In this document: piece by piece, positions 16,150-24,784 of the stretch
Layout: every line of letters starts with the position of its first letter
How positions within the stretch are numbered: position 1 is the stretch's first letter
NCBI GenBank assembly: GCA_016935665.1
Contig: JAFGQN010000063.1
Coordinates: 1-44,640, forward strand
Source: Deltaproteobacteria bacterium
Lineage (GTDB): Bacteria > Myxococcota_A > Polyangia > JAAYKL01
Reading direction: 5' to 3'
Length of the DNA stretch: 44,640 nt
The notes under the pieces: generated by a model
The model's input: only the letters and a program-made list of their open reading frames with translations
What the model was told of the DNA's origin: nothing
Database searches by the model: none
Position numbers and translations under genes: made by a program

Positions 16150-17415
16150 ATGAAATTGGAAACACTGGCACTCCATGCTGGAAATGTGATTGATGAGACA
16201 GGTGCGAGACAGAACCCCGTGTATCGAACGGCATCGTATGTGTTTCGAGATACCGAACACGCGGCCAATCTGTTTTCGCTCAAGGAACTGGGTAACATTT
16301 ACACCCGTTTGATGAATCCCACCCATGATGTCCTCGAAAAACGCATGGCAGCTCTGGAAGGTGGCGTTGCCGGACTGGCGATTGCATCGGGAACATCCGC
16401 CATATTTTATTCCGTCATTAATATTTGCGCCCTGGGTGACGAAGTGGTTGCGGCCAACAATCTGTATGGCGGCACCTACACCATGTTCAACGACATTCTG
16501 CCAGGCATGGGCATCAAGGTAAACTTTGTGCCGCCCACGGATTTGGACAAAGTGGAAGCGGCGATTACCGATAAAACGCGCATGCTGTACTGTGAAACCA
16601 TCGGAAATCCGGCATTGGATGTGGTGAATCTAAAAGCCTTCGCGGCGATTGCCAATCGGCACGAAATTCCGCTGGTGGTGGATTCCACCTTTACAACACC
16701 ATATCTCGTTCGGCCAATTGAGCATGGCGCCCACGTGGTGGTGCATTCGCTCACCAAGTGGCTGGGCGGACATGGCGCCGGTATTGGCGGCGTGGTGGTG
16801 GACAGTGGCACGTTCAATTGGGCCAATCCCAAATTCACCCTGTACAATGAACCGGATAATTCCTACCACGGGCTGCGGTACGCGCACGATTTGGGAGATC
16901 TTGGCCCCCTGGCGTTTATTCTGCGCATGCGTCTGGTGCCGTTGCGCAATCTGGGCGCATGTCTCAGTCCCGATAACGCCTGGCTGGCCCTTCAGGGTAT
17001 TGAGACTCTGGCCCTGCGCATGCAGCGTCACTGTGACAACGCAATGGCCGTGGCCAAACATCTCCAGCAGCACCCCAAAGTGGACTGGGTGCGATATCCG
17101 GGATTGCCGGAAGATCCCGCGTTTGGCGAAGCATCTTCCCAGTTTGACAACGGTTTTGGCGGCATGGTGGTATTTGGCATCAAGGGCGGTTTGGAGCCAG
17201 GAAAAAAATTCATCAACAGCCTGCAGCTGATTTCCCACCTGGCCAACGTGGGAGATGCCAAAAGTCTGGCGATTCATCCGGCCAGCACCACTCATTCGCA
17301 ATTAAGCGAGGCCCAGCAGGCGGAAGGCGGCATTACGCCCGAACTGATTCGACTATCCATTGGCATAGAGCATATTGATGATATATTGGCCGACATTGAT
17401 CAGGCCCTGGGGTAA
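16150..17415 (+). CDS. metY: O-acetylhomoserine sulfhydrylase (Cys/Met PLP enzyme)
   Basis: A 421-residue PLP enzyme of the Cys/Met metabolism family. It makes homocysteine from O-acetylhomoserine and sulfide. The PLP lysine is Lys203 in VVHSLTKWLGGHGAG. Other family marks are YTRLMNPTHDVLEKRMAALEG, SGTSAIFYSV and NLYGGTYTMF, where the phosphate-binding loop and ring-stacking Tyr lie. Length fits MetY (about 420-430) better than MetB/MetC/MetZ (about 390). It lies 54 bp before metA on the same strand, giving acylation plus sulfhydrylation in one operon. Confidence 0.92.
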   Translation: MKLETLALHAGNVIDETGARQNPVYRTASYVFRDTEHAANLFSLKELGNIYTRLMNPTHDVLEKRMAALEGGVAGLAIASGTSAIFYSVINICALGDEVVAANNLYGGTYTMFNDILPGMGIKVNFVPPTDLDKVEAAITDKTRMLYCETIGNPALDVVNLKAFAAIANRHEIPLVVDSTFTTPYLVRPIEHGAHVVVHSLTKWLGGHGAGIGGVVVDSGTFNWANPKFTLYNEPDNSYHGLRYAHDLGDLGPLAFILRMRLVPLRNLGACLSPDNAWLALQGIETLALRMQRHCDNAMAVAKHLQQHPKVDWVRYPGLPEDPAFGEASSQFDNGFGGMVVFGIKGGLEPGKKFINSLQLISHLANVGDAKSLAIHPASTTHSQLSEAQQAEGGITPELIRLSIGIEHIDDILADIDQALG

Positions 17416-17469
17416 GCGGCGGGGGATGGCGCCAATGACCACGTTCGATTTGAAACGGAAAGGCTACCG

Positions 17470-18363
17470 ATGACCATTGTTTTATCCGACGACTACCACG
17501 CGCGCGAATCTCTGCAGAAGCTGGGTATTTACTGTATTTCCGATGAAAAGGCGTTGCATCAGGACATTCGCGGTCTACGCATCGGCATCTTAAACGTGAT
17601 GCCGGAGGTCGATAAGTATGAGGTGTCGGTGTTGTATCCACTGGGACGAACACTGATTCATATCCACCCGGTTTGGATTCGTCTGGAAAGTCAGCGATAC
17701 CGTGAATCCAAAGCCAAACATGTGGAACGGCAATACGTAACGTTTCACGAAGCCATTGCCGACCGTCATCTGGATGGACTGATTCTCACAGGGGCGCCGG
17801 TGGAAACCATTCCATTCGAAGAGGTGCGATACTGGGAGGAGGTAAGGGAAATTCTCAAGTACGCACGAGAACATGTGGCGTCCACATTGGGACTTTGCTG
17901 GGGAGGACTGGCGCTGGCCAAACTTCTGGGTATCGAAAAAACACCCTACCGGGAAAAGCTGTTTGGCGTGTTTGAAAACAGAAACATCGATACGCATCAT
18001 CGCATTACGGGGCGAATGGATGATTTATTCTGGTGTCCCCAGAGCCGTCACTCCGGCATTCCGGATGCGGAAATGGAACAGGCGGAACGGGCGGGACTCG
18101 TGCGACTTTTGGCGCATTCCGTTGACGCGGGCTATATTATTTTCGAAAGTTCGGATATGCGATATATGATGCATCTCGGTCATCCAGAATACGAAGCCCT
18201 GCGACTGGTGGAAGAGTATCTGCGAGACAGAGACAAAGGCCTTCGGGATGTGGTGCGTCCGGTCAATGTGAATATCAACAATCCCATCAACATCTGGCGC
18301 GGCCACTGTCACGAGTTTTACAATCAGTGGATTAAGTTTGTGTACGAAACCACACCTTTTTAG
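17470..18363 (+). CDS. metA: Homoserine O-acetyltransferase, MetA family
   Basis: A 297-residue MetA-family acyltransferase. The acyl-cysteine is Cys143 in TLGLCWGG; His in MHLGHPEY completes the site with a Glu nearby. The residue after LTGAPV is Glu112, equivalent to B. cereus Glu111, which is known to direct acetyl-CoA rather than succinyl-CoA use (enteric enzymes have Gly). This matches the partner metY, which needs O-acetylhomoserine. AAAGG about 7 nt before ATG 17470 supports the start. Confidence 0.92.
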   Translation: MTIVLSDDYHARESLQKLGIYCISDEKALHQDIRGLRIGILNVMPEVDKYEVSVLYPLGRTLIHIHPVWIRLESQRYRESKAKHVERQYVTFHEAIADRHLDGLILTGAPVETIPFEEVRYWEEVREILKYAREHVASTLGLCWGGLALAKLLGIEKTPYREKLFGVFENRNIDTHHRITGRMDDLFWCPQSRHSGIPDAEMEQAERAGLVRLLAHSVDAGYIIFESSDMRYMMHLGHPEYEALRLVEEYLRDRDKGLRDVVRPVNVNINNPINIWRGHCHEFYNQWIKFVYETTPF

Positions 18364-18483
18364 ATAATCTCTCTGATATCATAATCACACTTTGAAAACG
18401 CCTCGAAAGGGAGTACTAATCGATGCGGATCGCGGGTTAAACGCAGTCCGTTTACGTTTTGAATAACTGTCAGGGAGGGCGCC

Positions 18484-19158
18484 ATGCGTTTGTTGATTTT
18501 CACGATAATCTGGATAAATATTGTTGGTATTGGGGTTGTTCTGACGGGTTGCAGAGACCATCGGGAAATACATTGTTTAAACGGTGCATGTGAGTGTCTT
18601 CATGGAGACGATTGTGACATCGAATGTGTTTCGCCTCCCTGTCATGTGCTCTGCAGTGGAAGCGGCACTCAATGCAACGGACAATGTGCCAACGGTGCGT
18701 GTACATGCGGGTCAGGCGCGGAGTGCGCGTTTGACTGCAAGAGCGGTCCCTGTCATGTCAATTGCCAGGGCAATGACTTTTGCGCGGGGATTTGCTGGAA
18801 CGGCAACTGCAGCTGCAGCAGTGGCAGCAACTGTTATTTCGAGTGCGCCAGTGGTCCCTGCCATGTGACCTGCGCAGGCAACAATCGAGAATGCAAAGGC
18901 GAGTGCGCCAACGGCACCTGTCAGTGCGGGCCAGGCAGCAACTGCACGTTTCGCTGCAATGACAATAACTGTAAAACCAATTGCGATCCTGGCAGCGCCT
19001 GTGCTCTGGCCTGTCCCAACGGAAATGTGGGTGTTCCCGAAAGATGCTGGATTTCCAGTTGTGCCGCCGGGGATGTTAAAATCTGCAACGATGGCCTGTA
19101 CACCGTATGCGGGATGGAATGCTCGGATGTACCGGAATTTGTCAATCTGCATCAATAA
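18484..19158 (+). CDS. Cysteine-rich repeat lipoprotein (39 Cys)
   Basis: A 224-residue lipoprotein with lipobox VLTGC at about 19-23. The mature part has 39 cysteines counting the lipid-bearing one. Four units of about 32-36 residues each carry eight Cys in the order C-x4-C-x-C-x5-C-x3-C-x4-C-x3-C-x6-C; the units are marked by ANGxC, GSNC, SGPCHVxC. The regular pattern suggests stacked disulfide-bonded repeats displayed on the surface. The repeats resemble Cys-rich lipoproteins common in Myxococcota, but I recognise no specific family. GGGAGGG precedes ATG 18484. Confidence 0.8.
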   Translation: MRLLIFTIIWINIVGIGVVLTGCRDHREIHCLNGACECLHGDDCDIECVSPPCHVLCSGSGTQCNGQCANGACTCGSGAECAFDCKSGPCHVNCQGNDFCAGICWNGNCSCSSGSNCYFECASGPCHVTCAGNNRECKGECANGTCQCGPGSNCTFRCNDNNCKTNCDPGSACALACPNGNVGVPERCWISSCAAGDVKICNDGLYTVCGMECSDVPEFVNLHQ

Positions 19159-19303
19159 AGGCGTTCGGAATCGCTTTGCTGCACGCTATTCCACCACAAT
19201 GGTGATTACATCTGAATTTGCACAACATCCCCAGCAGTCACATCCGTATTATGGGATATAGGAGAAATAGGGATGGATATTTTTGTGGGGTTCGCCGCGC
19301 CGC

Positions 19304-20938
19304 CTACTGATTCATTTCCAATTTGAGATCTCCACCCAGACCGGGGCGATTGTTGCCACTGCCCAACCTCAGTTTTCCGCCACCCAGTGTTGTACTGTCC
19401 GTTTTTAGGTTCAACTTGAGATCTCCTGCGGCTGGTGCGGCTGGCGTGGCGGGGAGATCCAACGCAAGGTCGGCCTTGTCACTGTCGGTCATGTCTTCAT
19501 CGGCGTCTTCGCTTGCCTCTTTATCGGCCTCAGTCAGCTGAAACAGCTGCCGTAATTCGTCTTTCACGGCCTCTGATGGCGCCTTTTCAATTGCCTTGCG
19601 GGCGACGTCACGCATTTCGTCGAATCGAGCAGTGGCTCGGTATATCTGAGCGAGAATCATCAGTGACTGAAAATTTTCCTTCGATAGACGAACGGCTTTC
19701 TGGCCATACTCAATGGCTTTATCTGTTTCGGACTGCATGGCGTACAGCTGCGCATAAGTAGCGGCAATTTCCGGAGATGCGGGCGCGATTTTCTCCGCAA
19801 TTTTCAGCTCCTGCAATGCGCCGTCCGTGTCTCCTCGCATCATGAACAGGGCCGCCAGTAAAGCGTGGGCCTGATGGTAATCCGGAAATTCGGTAAGCGT
19901 TTCCCGAATGGCGGATTCTGCATCTGTAAGATTGCTTTGAGTCATCAGATAAATTTGCGCGAGAGCCACTCGAGTCACCGCCCAATCCCGTGTTTTTTTG
20001 GCTTTTTCAAATTCCGCCAGCGCTTCCTGTACTGCAGAACTGCTCAGAAAAATTTTGCCCCGGTGAATTTTGAACGTGGCATTTTCCGGATCCAGTTCCA
20101 CGGCCACCTGATTGTCCTTAAGTGCCTCCGACAAATCCAGTTTGGCAAATTTGCTCAATCCGCGATGGGCGTAAAATGGCGCAGTTGCCGCAGCAGCGTC
20201 CAGTTTTACCAGATTGACGTCCGCCTCATTTTCCTCGCGTCCAGCAAAAATATCGAACAGTTTTCCTTCGGTCACTACTGCATAACGGGAGTATATTGCC
20301 GAGGGATCGGCAGGGGCTTTTTCCTTTTTATAGTTGAGGATTTCCACCATCTCAACTCTGTCCACATCCGCACTCTGGGATGCGGCCAGCAATAGACTGG
20401 TTATTTCGTAACTGGTCGCCTCGAAGCCATCCCCGCCTTCGATTTTTTTCAGGAGCTCAGCAGCAGTGAGTGGTTCTTCATTTCTGGGGGCCATCTGAGA
20501 GTACGACTTCCACTGGCCTTTTGCTTTTAATTTGTTCAATTTGCTGAAAATTGCTTTTACCGCATCGACGCCGGATTTGCCGTCACTGGCCGTGTCAGCA
20601 AATTTCTTAATGCTGTCTGTGGACTCGAACGGGACCACCGCATCTGCCATATCAATACCCAGTGTCGCCATTTGATCCTTAACACCGTTGGTGGACATTT
20701 GCAAAGGTGCGTCCGATGGCTGTTTGCTTTTCTGGACACCATAATAAATAATCGCACCAGCCAGAGCCACGAGCACAATCAACGAAGGAACAAAGTATTT
20801 GGTTTTTGCTTTATCGTTCGGTCCGCTTTTTTGATTTTGCGGCTCCACATCATGGATGCCCATGCATTCGGGGCAGCGCACTTTTTCTTTTTTTTCGGAT
20901 TCAAAAGTAATATCGCAGTGATTACATCGGTATTTCAT
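19304..20938 (-). CDS. Zinc-ribbon, single-pass, TPR-repeat protein
   Basis: A 544-residue protein beginning with a zinc ribbon (CNHC and CPEC, about residues 5-29). A transmembrane helix (about 50-68, FVPSLIVLVALAGAIIYYG) follows, then a long domain with TPR-like helical pairs (about 250-450: HRGLSKFAKLDLSEALKDN, AEFEKAKKTRDWAVTRVA, HALLAALFMMRGDTDGAL). The C-terminus is low-complexity Ala/Pro then Gly/Leu/Lys. The ribbon faces the cytoplasm. ATG 20938 starts exactly at the ribbon; an upstream TTG at 20974 adds 12 residues. Its role is unknown; it is not in an obvious operon and is convergent with the Cys-rich lipoprotein gene. Confidence 0.8.
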   Translation of the reverse strand: MKYRCNHCDITFESEKKEKVRCPECMGIHDVEPQNQKSGPNDKAKTKYFVPSLIVLVALAGAIIYYGVQKSKQPSDAPLQMSTNGVKDQMATLGIDMADAVVPFESTDSIKKFADTASDGKSGVDAVKAIFSKLNKLKAKGQWKSYSQMAPRNEEPLTAAELLKKIEGGDGFEATSYEITSLLLAASQSADVDRVEMVEILNYKKEKAPADPSAIYSRYAVVTEGKLFDIFAGREENEADVNLVKLDAAAATAPFYAHRGLSKFAKLDLSEALKDNQVAVELDPENATFKIHRGKIFLSSSAVQEALAEFEKAKKTRDWAVTRVALAQIYLMTQSNLTDAESAIRETLTEFPDYHQAHALLAALFMMRGDTDGALQELKIAEKIAPASPEIAATYAQLYAMQSETDKAIEYGQKAVRLSKENFQSLMILAQIYRATARFDEMRDVARKAIEKAPSEAVKDELRQLFQLTEADKEASEDADEDMTDSDKADLALDLPATPAAPAAGDLKLNLKTDSTTLGGGKLRLGSGNNRPGLGGDLKLEMNQ

Positions 20939-21022
20939 AGTGTTTTTGCTCCAGTCGCATAGAAGTTTTGCCAAGGTGTATGGTTCAAGATGATTTATGT
21001 CAATACCGGCGAAGTGGGTTTT

Positions 21023-21443
21023 TTATTCCCAGCGAAATGGCAGTGGATGCAGCGGGTTCATCTGACGAATGGAAATCGGCCTATTGCTGGCAGGCGGCAA
21101 TGCGGGAACGACCGCCATCTGCCCGGCGAACTTTTCGAGCGGAACAGCGTCCCAAATCGATGCAGATTCAGGATTGAGCACAGTCCGCGTCGTTGCTGAC
21201 GACACAAAATCCATCTGAACCCGGTGTGCATTTGCCGTATGCTGCGCAGACTTCAGATGTGGAACATCCATCTGCGCTGGCAACGCATCGGCCAATGCGT
21301 GATTTTCCTTTACCCTCAACCGACAAATCACATTCTCCAGGCTGTATGCAATTTTTAGACTGTTTGCAATCTACTCGTCGTGTGGCGACGGCACGTAAGA
21401 TCTTCAACACAATTTCCGGCGTTGGCCCGTCGATATCCTATCG
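21023..21443 (-). pseudogene. Decayed Cys-repeat protein fragment
   Basis: On the minus strand the frame reads a Cys-repeat of the type C-x2-S-x2-C-x3-G-x-C with residues CKQSKNC...GEC, CSTSEVC...YGKC and DCAQS, then stops at a TGA near 21168. After the stop the same frame continues the pattern (ICIDLGRC). Upstream the reading continues from DIDGPTPEIVLKILRAVAT but meets a TAG and has no ribosome site. So this is the remains of a repeat protein with at least two nonsense codons. Its relation to the intact Cys-rich lipoprotein at 18.5 kb is general, not clear homology. Confidence 0.55.
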
Positions 21444-21504
21444 GACATTCATTTGAACCCTACCGGTGCGCGACGATTAAGGCATAGATCTGATTTGGTG
21501 ATGG

Positions 21505-21533
21505 TTGATTTGTGTCGGATGCGTGTCTATATT
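21505..21533 (+). promoter_or_regulatory. Possible sigma-70 promoter for the small wHTH gene
   Basis: TTGATT and TATATT are spaced by exactly 17 bp. The predicted leader would be about 110 nt before the 58-residue gene, with one weak TTCC/GGGAA dyad inside. Confidence 0.45.
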
Positions 21534-21651
21534 GTTCCATCCCCTAATGGGAAGACAAAACAGGGACCCCGAAAGGCACGAAAAACGGACGTGATTTAAA
21601 CAAATAAACGGTTTATTTTTGGTGAAACGATCAACAGATGGAGAGCTGAAT

Positions 21652-21828
21652 ATGGACAATGAAACAAAGGTTCTTGAGACGATGAAGAAGGCGGCAGAGC
21701 CATTGAATGCAGGAAAGATTGCCGAACTGTCCGGTATGGATCGCAAGGCCGTGGACAACGCGATGAAGAAGCTGAAAGCCAGTGGCGAAATTGTGTCGCC
21801 CAAACGGTGTTATTGGCAACCGAAGTAA
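21652..21828 (+). CDS. Small winged-helix DNA-binding protein
   Basis: A 58-residue protein that reads as a minimal winged helix: helix 1 KVLETMKKA, helix 2 AGKIAELSG, recognition helix [17 protein letters not shown], and a short wing [11 protein letters not shown]. It resembles tiny MarR/ArsR-like regulators found in anaerobic bacteria and archaea. GGAGAG about 7 nt before ATG 21652 decides the start over an upstream TTG. It could be a stand-alone repressor; targets are not evident. Confidence 0.7.
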   Translation: MDNETKVLETMKKAAEPLNAGKIAELSGMDRKAVDNAMKKLKASGEIVSPKRCYWQPK

Positions 21829-21879
21829 ATTCGACTTATCTGATCAACTGCCGCAAAAACATCCGCCTTGTACCACCAA

Positions 21880-21909
21880 TTGGTTAAAGTATATTGGAAA
21901 AAGTATAAT
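21880..21909 (+). promoter_or_regulatory. Sigma-70-type promoter for the Asp/Thr-repeat lipoprotein
   Basis: TTGGTT and a consensus TATAAT are spaced by 18 bp, giving a leader of about 90 nt to the gene at 22009. The region is AT-rich. Confidence 0.5.
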
Positions 21910-21958
21910 ATTTGTCGTATAAATAGTGCGTGTCTGGTATCAAATAATACAGATACAC

Positions 21959-21980
21959 TTAACCACGTGAATCTGGTTAA
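21959..21980. promoter_or_regulatory. Dyad TTAACC-N10-GGTTAA in the lipoprotein leader
   Basis: Perfect 6-bp arms around a 10-bp centre, between the promoter and the start at 22009. This spacing places the arms about one and a half helical turns apart, as in operators of dimeric repressors. It could equally be a leader hairpin. Confidence 0.35.
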
Positions 21981-22008
21981 CTTGGGATTTTTGTTTTTTG
22001 AGGGATAT

Positions 22009-22620
22009 ATGATGAGAAAAGCGTGTTTACTTTGGGTTTTATTTGCAGCAATCAGTGTATATGGGTGTGTTGGGACAGAATTTCTGTATCCCGATAAGAT
22101 AGAAGATACCGGAGGTCAATCGGATGGTGATTCAGATACGGATGGTGACACTGATACGGACGGCGATGCAGATACTGATGGGGACACGGACACCGACGGC
22201 GATACCGATACAGATACCGATACCGATACCGATACCGATACCGATACGGACTCAGAGTCCGGATCCGATTCAGGCAGCGATGATTCCGACTCTGAAGACA
22301 GTGATACCGCAGATTCGGATACGACAGACTCAGAAACTGCGGACTCGGAAACTGCAGATTCGGAATCAGATACATCCGGTTATGTGTTGATGAATATTGC
22401 AGCGAATGCGGGAAAAATTGAACTGGAAGAAGGAATCGAATACCTGATAACTCCAGATTGTCCAGGGCATGCGGGCAATCTGTCCGCGTCAGCCAAAGGA
22501 ACTATAACTGTCGATGGTACTGAATATGATTTTACCTATAGCAAGTCTGGCATCTCCATTCCTTCCGGAGAGTTTTTGGCCATCGTTACAGCGGGGCCAG
22601 TCGAGATGGAATGTTGGTAG
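22009..22620 (+). CDS. Lipoprotein with long Asp/Thr/Ser repeat stalk
   Basis: A 203-residue lipoprotein: signal with lipobox SVYGC, a stalk of about 90 residues made of DTD/DGD units and then DSD/ADSE units, and a C-terminal compact part of about 75 residues (from SGYVLMN to ECW). The stalk would hold the C-terminal domain off the membrane and may bind calcium. Start ATG 22009 (or 22012) follows GAGGGA; an upstream frame to 21868 lacks a ribosome site. Function unknown. Confidence 0.8.
   Translation: MMRKACLLWVLFAAISVYGCVGTEFLYPDKIEDTGGQSDGDSDTDGDTDTDGDADTDGDTDTDGDTDTDTDTDTDTDTDTDSESGSDSGSDDSDSEDSDTADSDTTDSETADSETADSESDTSGYVLMNIAANAGKIELEEGIEYLITPDCPGHAGNLSASAKGTITVDGTEYDFTYSKSGISIPSGEFLAIVTAGPVEMECW
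22124..22250. repeat. Hexanucleotide repeat tract in the lipoprotein stalk
   Basis: The DNA is built from degenerate 6- and 12-bp units, becoming a pure GATACC hexamer run at about 22212-22247. Multiples of three keep frame, so slippage would change stalk length rather than switch the gene off. Confidence 0.8.
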
Positions 22621-22667
22621 ACTCCATATTGTTTTATATTTAATTACTCCCAACACCGCTGAAGGAC

Positions 22668-22702
22668 GCAAAAAAAGAGGCAGGAAGAATTTCCTGCCCC
22701 TT
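22668..22702 (-). terminator. Intrinsic terminator after flgE
   Basis: GGCAGGAA (22679-22686) pairs with TTCCTGCC (22691-22698) around GAAT, and the stem extends outward with one mismatch. On the minus strand the stem is followed by a run of seven to eight T. It lies 33 bp beyond the flgE stop and closes the flagellar operon. On the other strand only a short CCTTT follows. Confidence 0.8.
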
Positions 22703-22734
22703 TAAGGTGATGAGGTGCTTACCGGAGAGTCTGT

Positions 22735-24027
22735 TTACCGTTTCAGGTTCACTATCTCCTGATAAAGCTGATCCGCGGTAGTGATGGTTCGGCTGTTGGC
22801 CTGGAATCCGCGCTGATACGCAATCAGGTCTACAAATTCTGCAGCCAAATCCACATTGGACTGCTCCAGCGCATTAGATGTGATGGAACCGGCAGACCCT
22901 TCGCCTGCGCCGCCCACGCGTGCTGCGCCAGATGCTTGCGTTTCCGTCCACAGATTGCCACCCGCACGTGCCAGTTCGCCCTCCGCTTCAAAAGTCGCCA
23001 ATGCCACCTGACCAACCAGTCGCTGTTCACCGTTGGAGTAAATCGCCATTACGCCACCGTTGCCCTGGACACCGACGCCATTGAGTTCGCCAGTGCCGTA
23101 TCCATCCTGCTCCTGACTGCGGATAATGCTGGATGCCGCATACTGCGTCACGCCGTCAAGACCGGTGCCGCCCTCGACAATACTGTCGCCGAAGTCCATC
23201 TGGATATCCTGCGGGCTGGCGCCATCGAATGTGACTGCAAACGGTGCACTGGTGTCATCATTCAGGAATCCATCGGTAGTAAAACTCAGAGTCCCATTGC
23301 CCACCTGAGCGTAGGCGCCGGGGGTGCCCCCCAAATCTCCGTCATCCACCAGCGCAGCCCATGACCATGCGTTGGCGCCGGTTTTGGTGAAATAGACGTC
23401 CATCCGATGAGATTCTCCCAGCGAATCATATACAGTAATCGCAGTGGAAAAATTGGATGCCACCCCGGGGTCAAACGCCGGATCTGCCAGATTCCAGGGG
23501 GCGGTTGGAATACTCGCGCCAGAATCCAGATTCGCCGTGATATCAACGTTCCTGGTTTCCTCCGGAGGCAAAATCGTATTGGCAATTCGCAAATCCGTTA
23601 GCTGATTACTGATTTGACCGCTGGAATTTACCAGATACCCCTGCAGCGTTAAACCGTCCGGATTGACCAGTGCACCGGTATTGTCCAGCGTGAACTGGCC
23701 CGCTCGGGTATAGAAGTTGTCATTCCACCCCCCGATGTTTCCATTCACCACAAAGAATCCGGTGCCGTTAATGGCCAGATCTGTTGGAGACTCGGTGGTG
23801 ATGAATGTCCCCTGTGAAAAGATGCGCGTGATTCCAGAAACGGTGGAACCGCTTCCGGGCGCATCCGTGGCCAGGATGGAATGCCCGAGCACGTCGGCAA
23901 AGACCACAGACTCCGCCTTGTACCCTGTGGTGTTGACATTGGCGATGTTGTCACCCACCACGCCAAGCGCTTTGCCATGGGATGTAAGCCCGGCGACGCC
24001 TGTGTATAGGGTTTTGATGATACTCAT
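22735..24027 (-). CDS. flgE: Flagellar hook protein
   Basis: A 430-residue hook subunit. The N-terminal rod/hook motif is TGVAGLTSHGKALGVVGDNIANVNTTGYK split over residues 10-38, and the C-terminus is the coiled-coil segment SNVDLAAEFVDLIAYQRGFQANSRTI. The middle is the variable D1/D2 region with GESHRMDVYF. The hook is the universal joint between rod and filament. It is the last gene of the operon. A GGCAC-N6-GTGCC hairpin lies in the 54-bp gap before it, and it has its own ribosome site AAGGAGAG. Confidence 0.95.
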   Translation of the reverse strand: MSIIKTLYTGVAGLTSHGKALGVVGDNIANVNTTGYKAESVVFADVLGHSILATDAPGSGSTVSGITRIFSQGTFITTESPTDLAINGTGFFVVNGNIGGWNDNFYTRAGQFTLDNTGALVNPDGLTLQGYLVNSSGQISNQLTDLRIANTILPPEETRNVDITANLDSGASIPTAPWNLADPAFDPGVASNFSTAITVYDSLGESHRMDVYFTKTGANAWSWAALVDDGDLGGTPGAYAQVGNGTLSFTTDGFLNDDTSAPFAVTFDGASPQDIQMDFGDSIVEGGTGLDGVTQYAASSIIRSQEQDGYGTGELNGVGVQGNGGVMAIYSNGEQRLVGQVALATFEAEGELARAGGNLWTETQASGAARVGGAGEGSAGSITSNALEQSNVDLAAEFVDLIAYQRGFQANSRTITTADQLYQEIVNLKR

Positions 24028-24081
24028 TCGAACTCTCCTTAAACTGTTGGCACTGCTGCGTGCCGCATTCCTAACACCTCA

Positions 24082-24759
24082 TCAGTTAGTCTTGCTGGGA
24101 TACACTCCCACTATATTCGCTACAGTCGCCTGTAGATCACCCAATTGAAGTACTGCTGTGCCGGTATCGTAACTGACGCCATCCACTTTGCCGCGAACTC
24201 GCGCTTCATACTGCACCGGATTCCCATCGCTGTCAGCGGCGTGTACTTCCATCGAGTACACTCCTTTGGCAACCGGCTCGCCATTGTTGTTCAAAGTGTT
24301 CCATTCTATATCCACTGGCCCCATGTTTTTGGCGCCAAGATGAATGCTGCGTACCACTTCTCCTGAACTGTTGGAGAAATCCACCACCACATTGTCCGCG
24401 TGTTTGGTTAAAACAAATCCGGTTTGTATCGGCTCTCCGGTTCCATTCACGGTCATCTGTCTGCTGATAACCTCCACTTCCTTTCCAATGTAGGAAGCTG
24501 CGGAACTCTCATAGGCCGCCGACTGGATATTTCCAAGACTGGCAATACCCTCATTCACGGAAACGAGCTGTTCCACATTGGAAAACGTTGCCAGTTGTGC
24601 CACAAACTCGTGGTTTTTCATGGGCTCCAAAGGATCCTGATGCTGCATTTGACTAATCAGCAATTTCAGAAAATCCTCTTTGCCCATAAAGGCGTTGTCA
24701 CCTTTTTGACTGCTTTGCGTCTGGGCGGCGGCACTCCCCGCAATGGTTCCGATGCTCAT
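24082..24759 (-). CDS. flgD: Hook-capping protein
   Basis: A 225-residue FlgD. The conserved N-terminal block MGKEDFLKLLISQMQHQDPLEP is visible around residues 25-46, followed by FVAQLATFSNVEQL. The C-terminus has the FlgD Ig-like part with WNTLNNNGEPVAKGVYSMEV. FlgD caps the growing hook and is discarded later. Lies between fliK and flgE. Confidence 0.95.
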   Translation of the reverse strand: MSIGTIAGSAAAQTQSSQKGDNAFMGKEDFLKLLISQMQHQDPLEPMKNHEFVAQLATFSNVEQLVSVNEGIASLGNIQSAAYESSAASYIGKEVEVISRQMTVNGTGEPIQTGFVLTKHADNVVVDFSNSSGEVVRSIHLGAKNMGPVDIEWNTLNNNGEPVAKGVYSMEVHAADSDGNPVQYEARVRGKVDGVSYDTGTAVLQLGDLQATVANIVGVYPSKTN

Positions 24760-24784
24760 GATTCATTCCTTGCAACTGATGCGC

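Noticed and set aside
22124-22250. Repeat tract as a CRISPR-like array
   Set aside because: Units are 6-12 bp, in frame, with no spacers and no cas genes nearby.
22052-22375. Arg/Tyr-repeat open frame on the minus strand
   Set aside because: It is the reverse reading of the Asp/Thr repeat tract, with no start signals.
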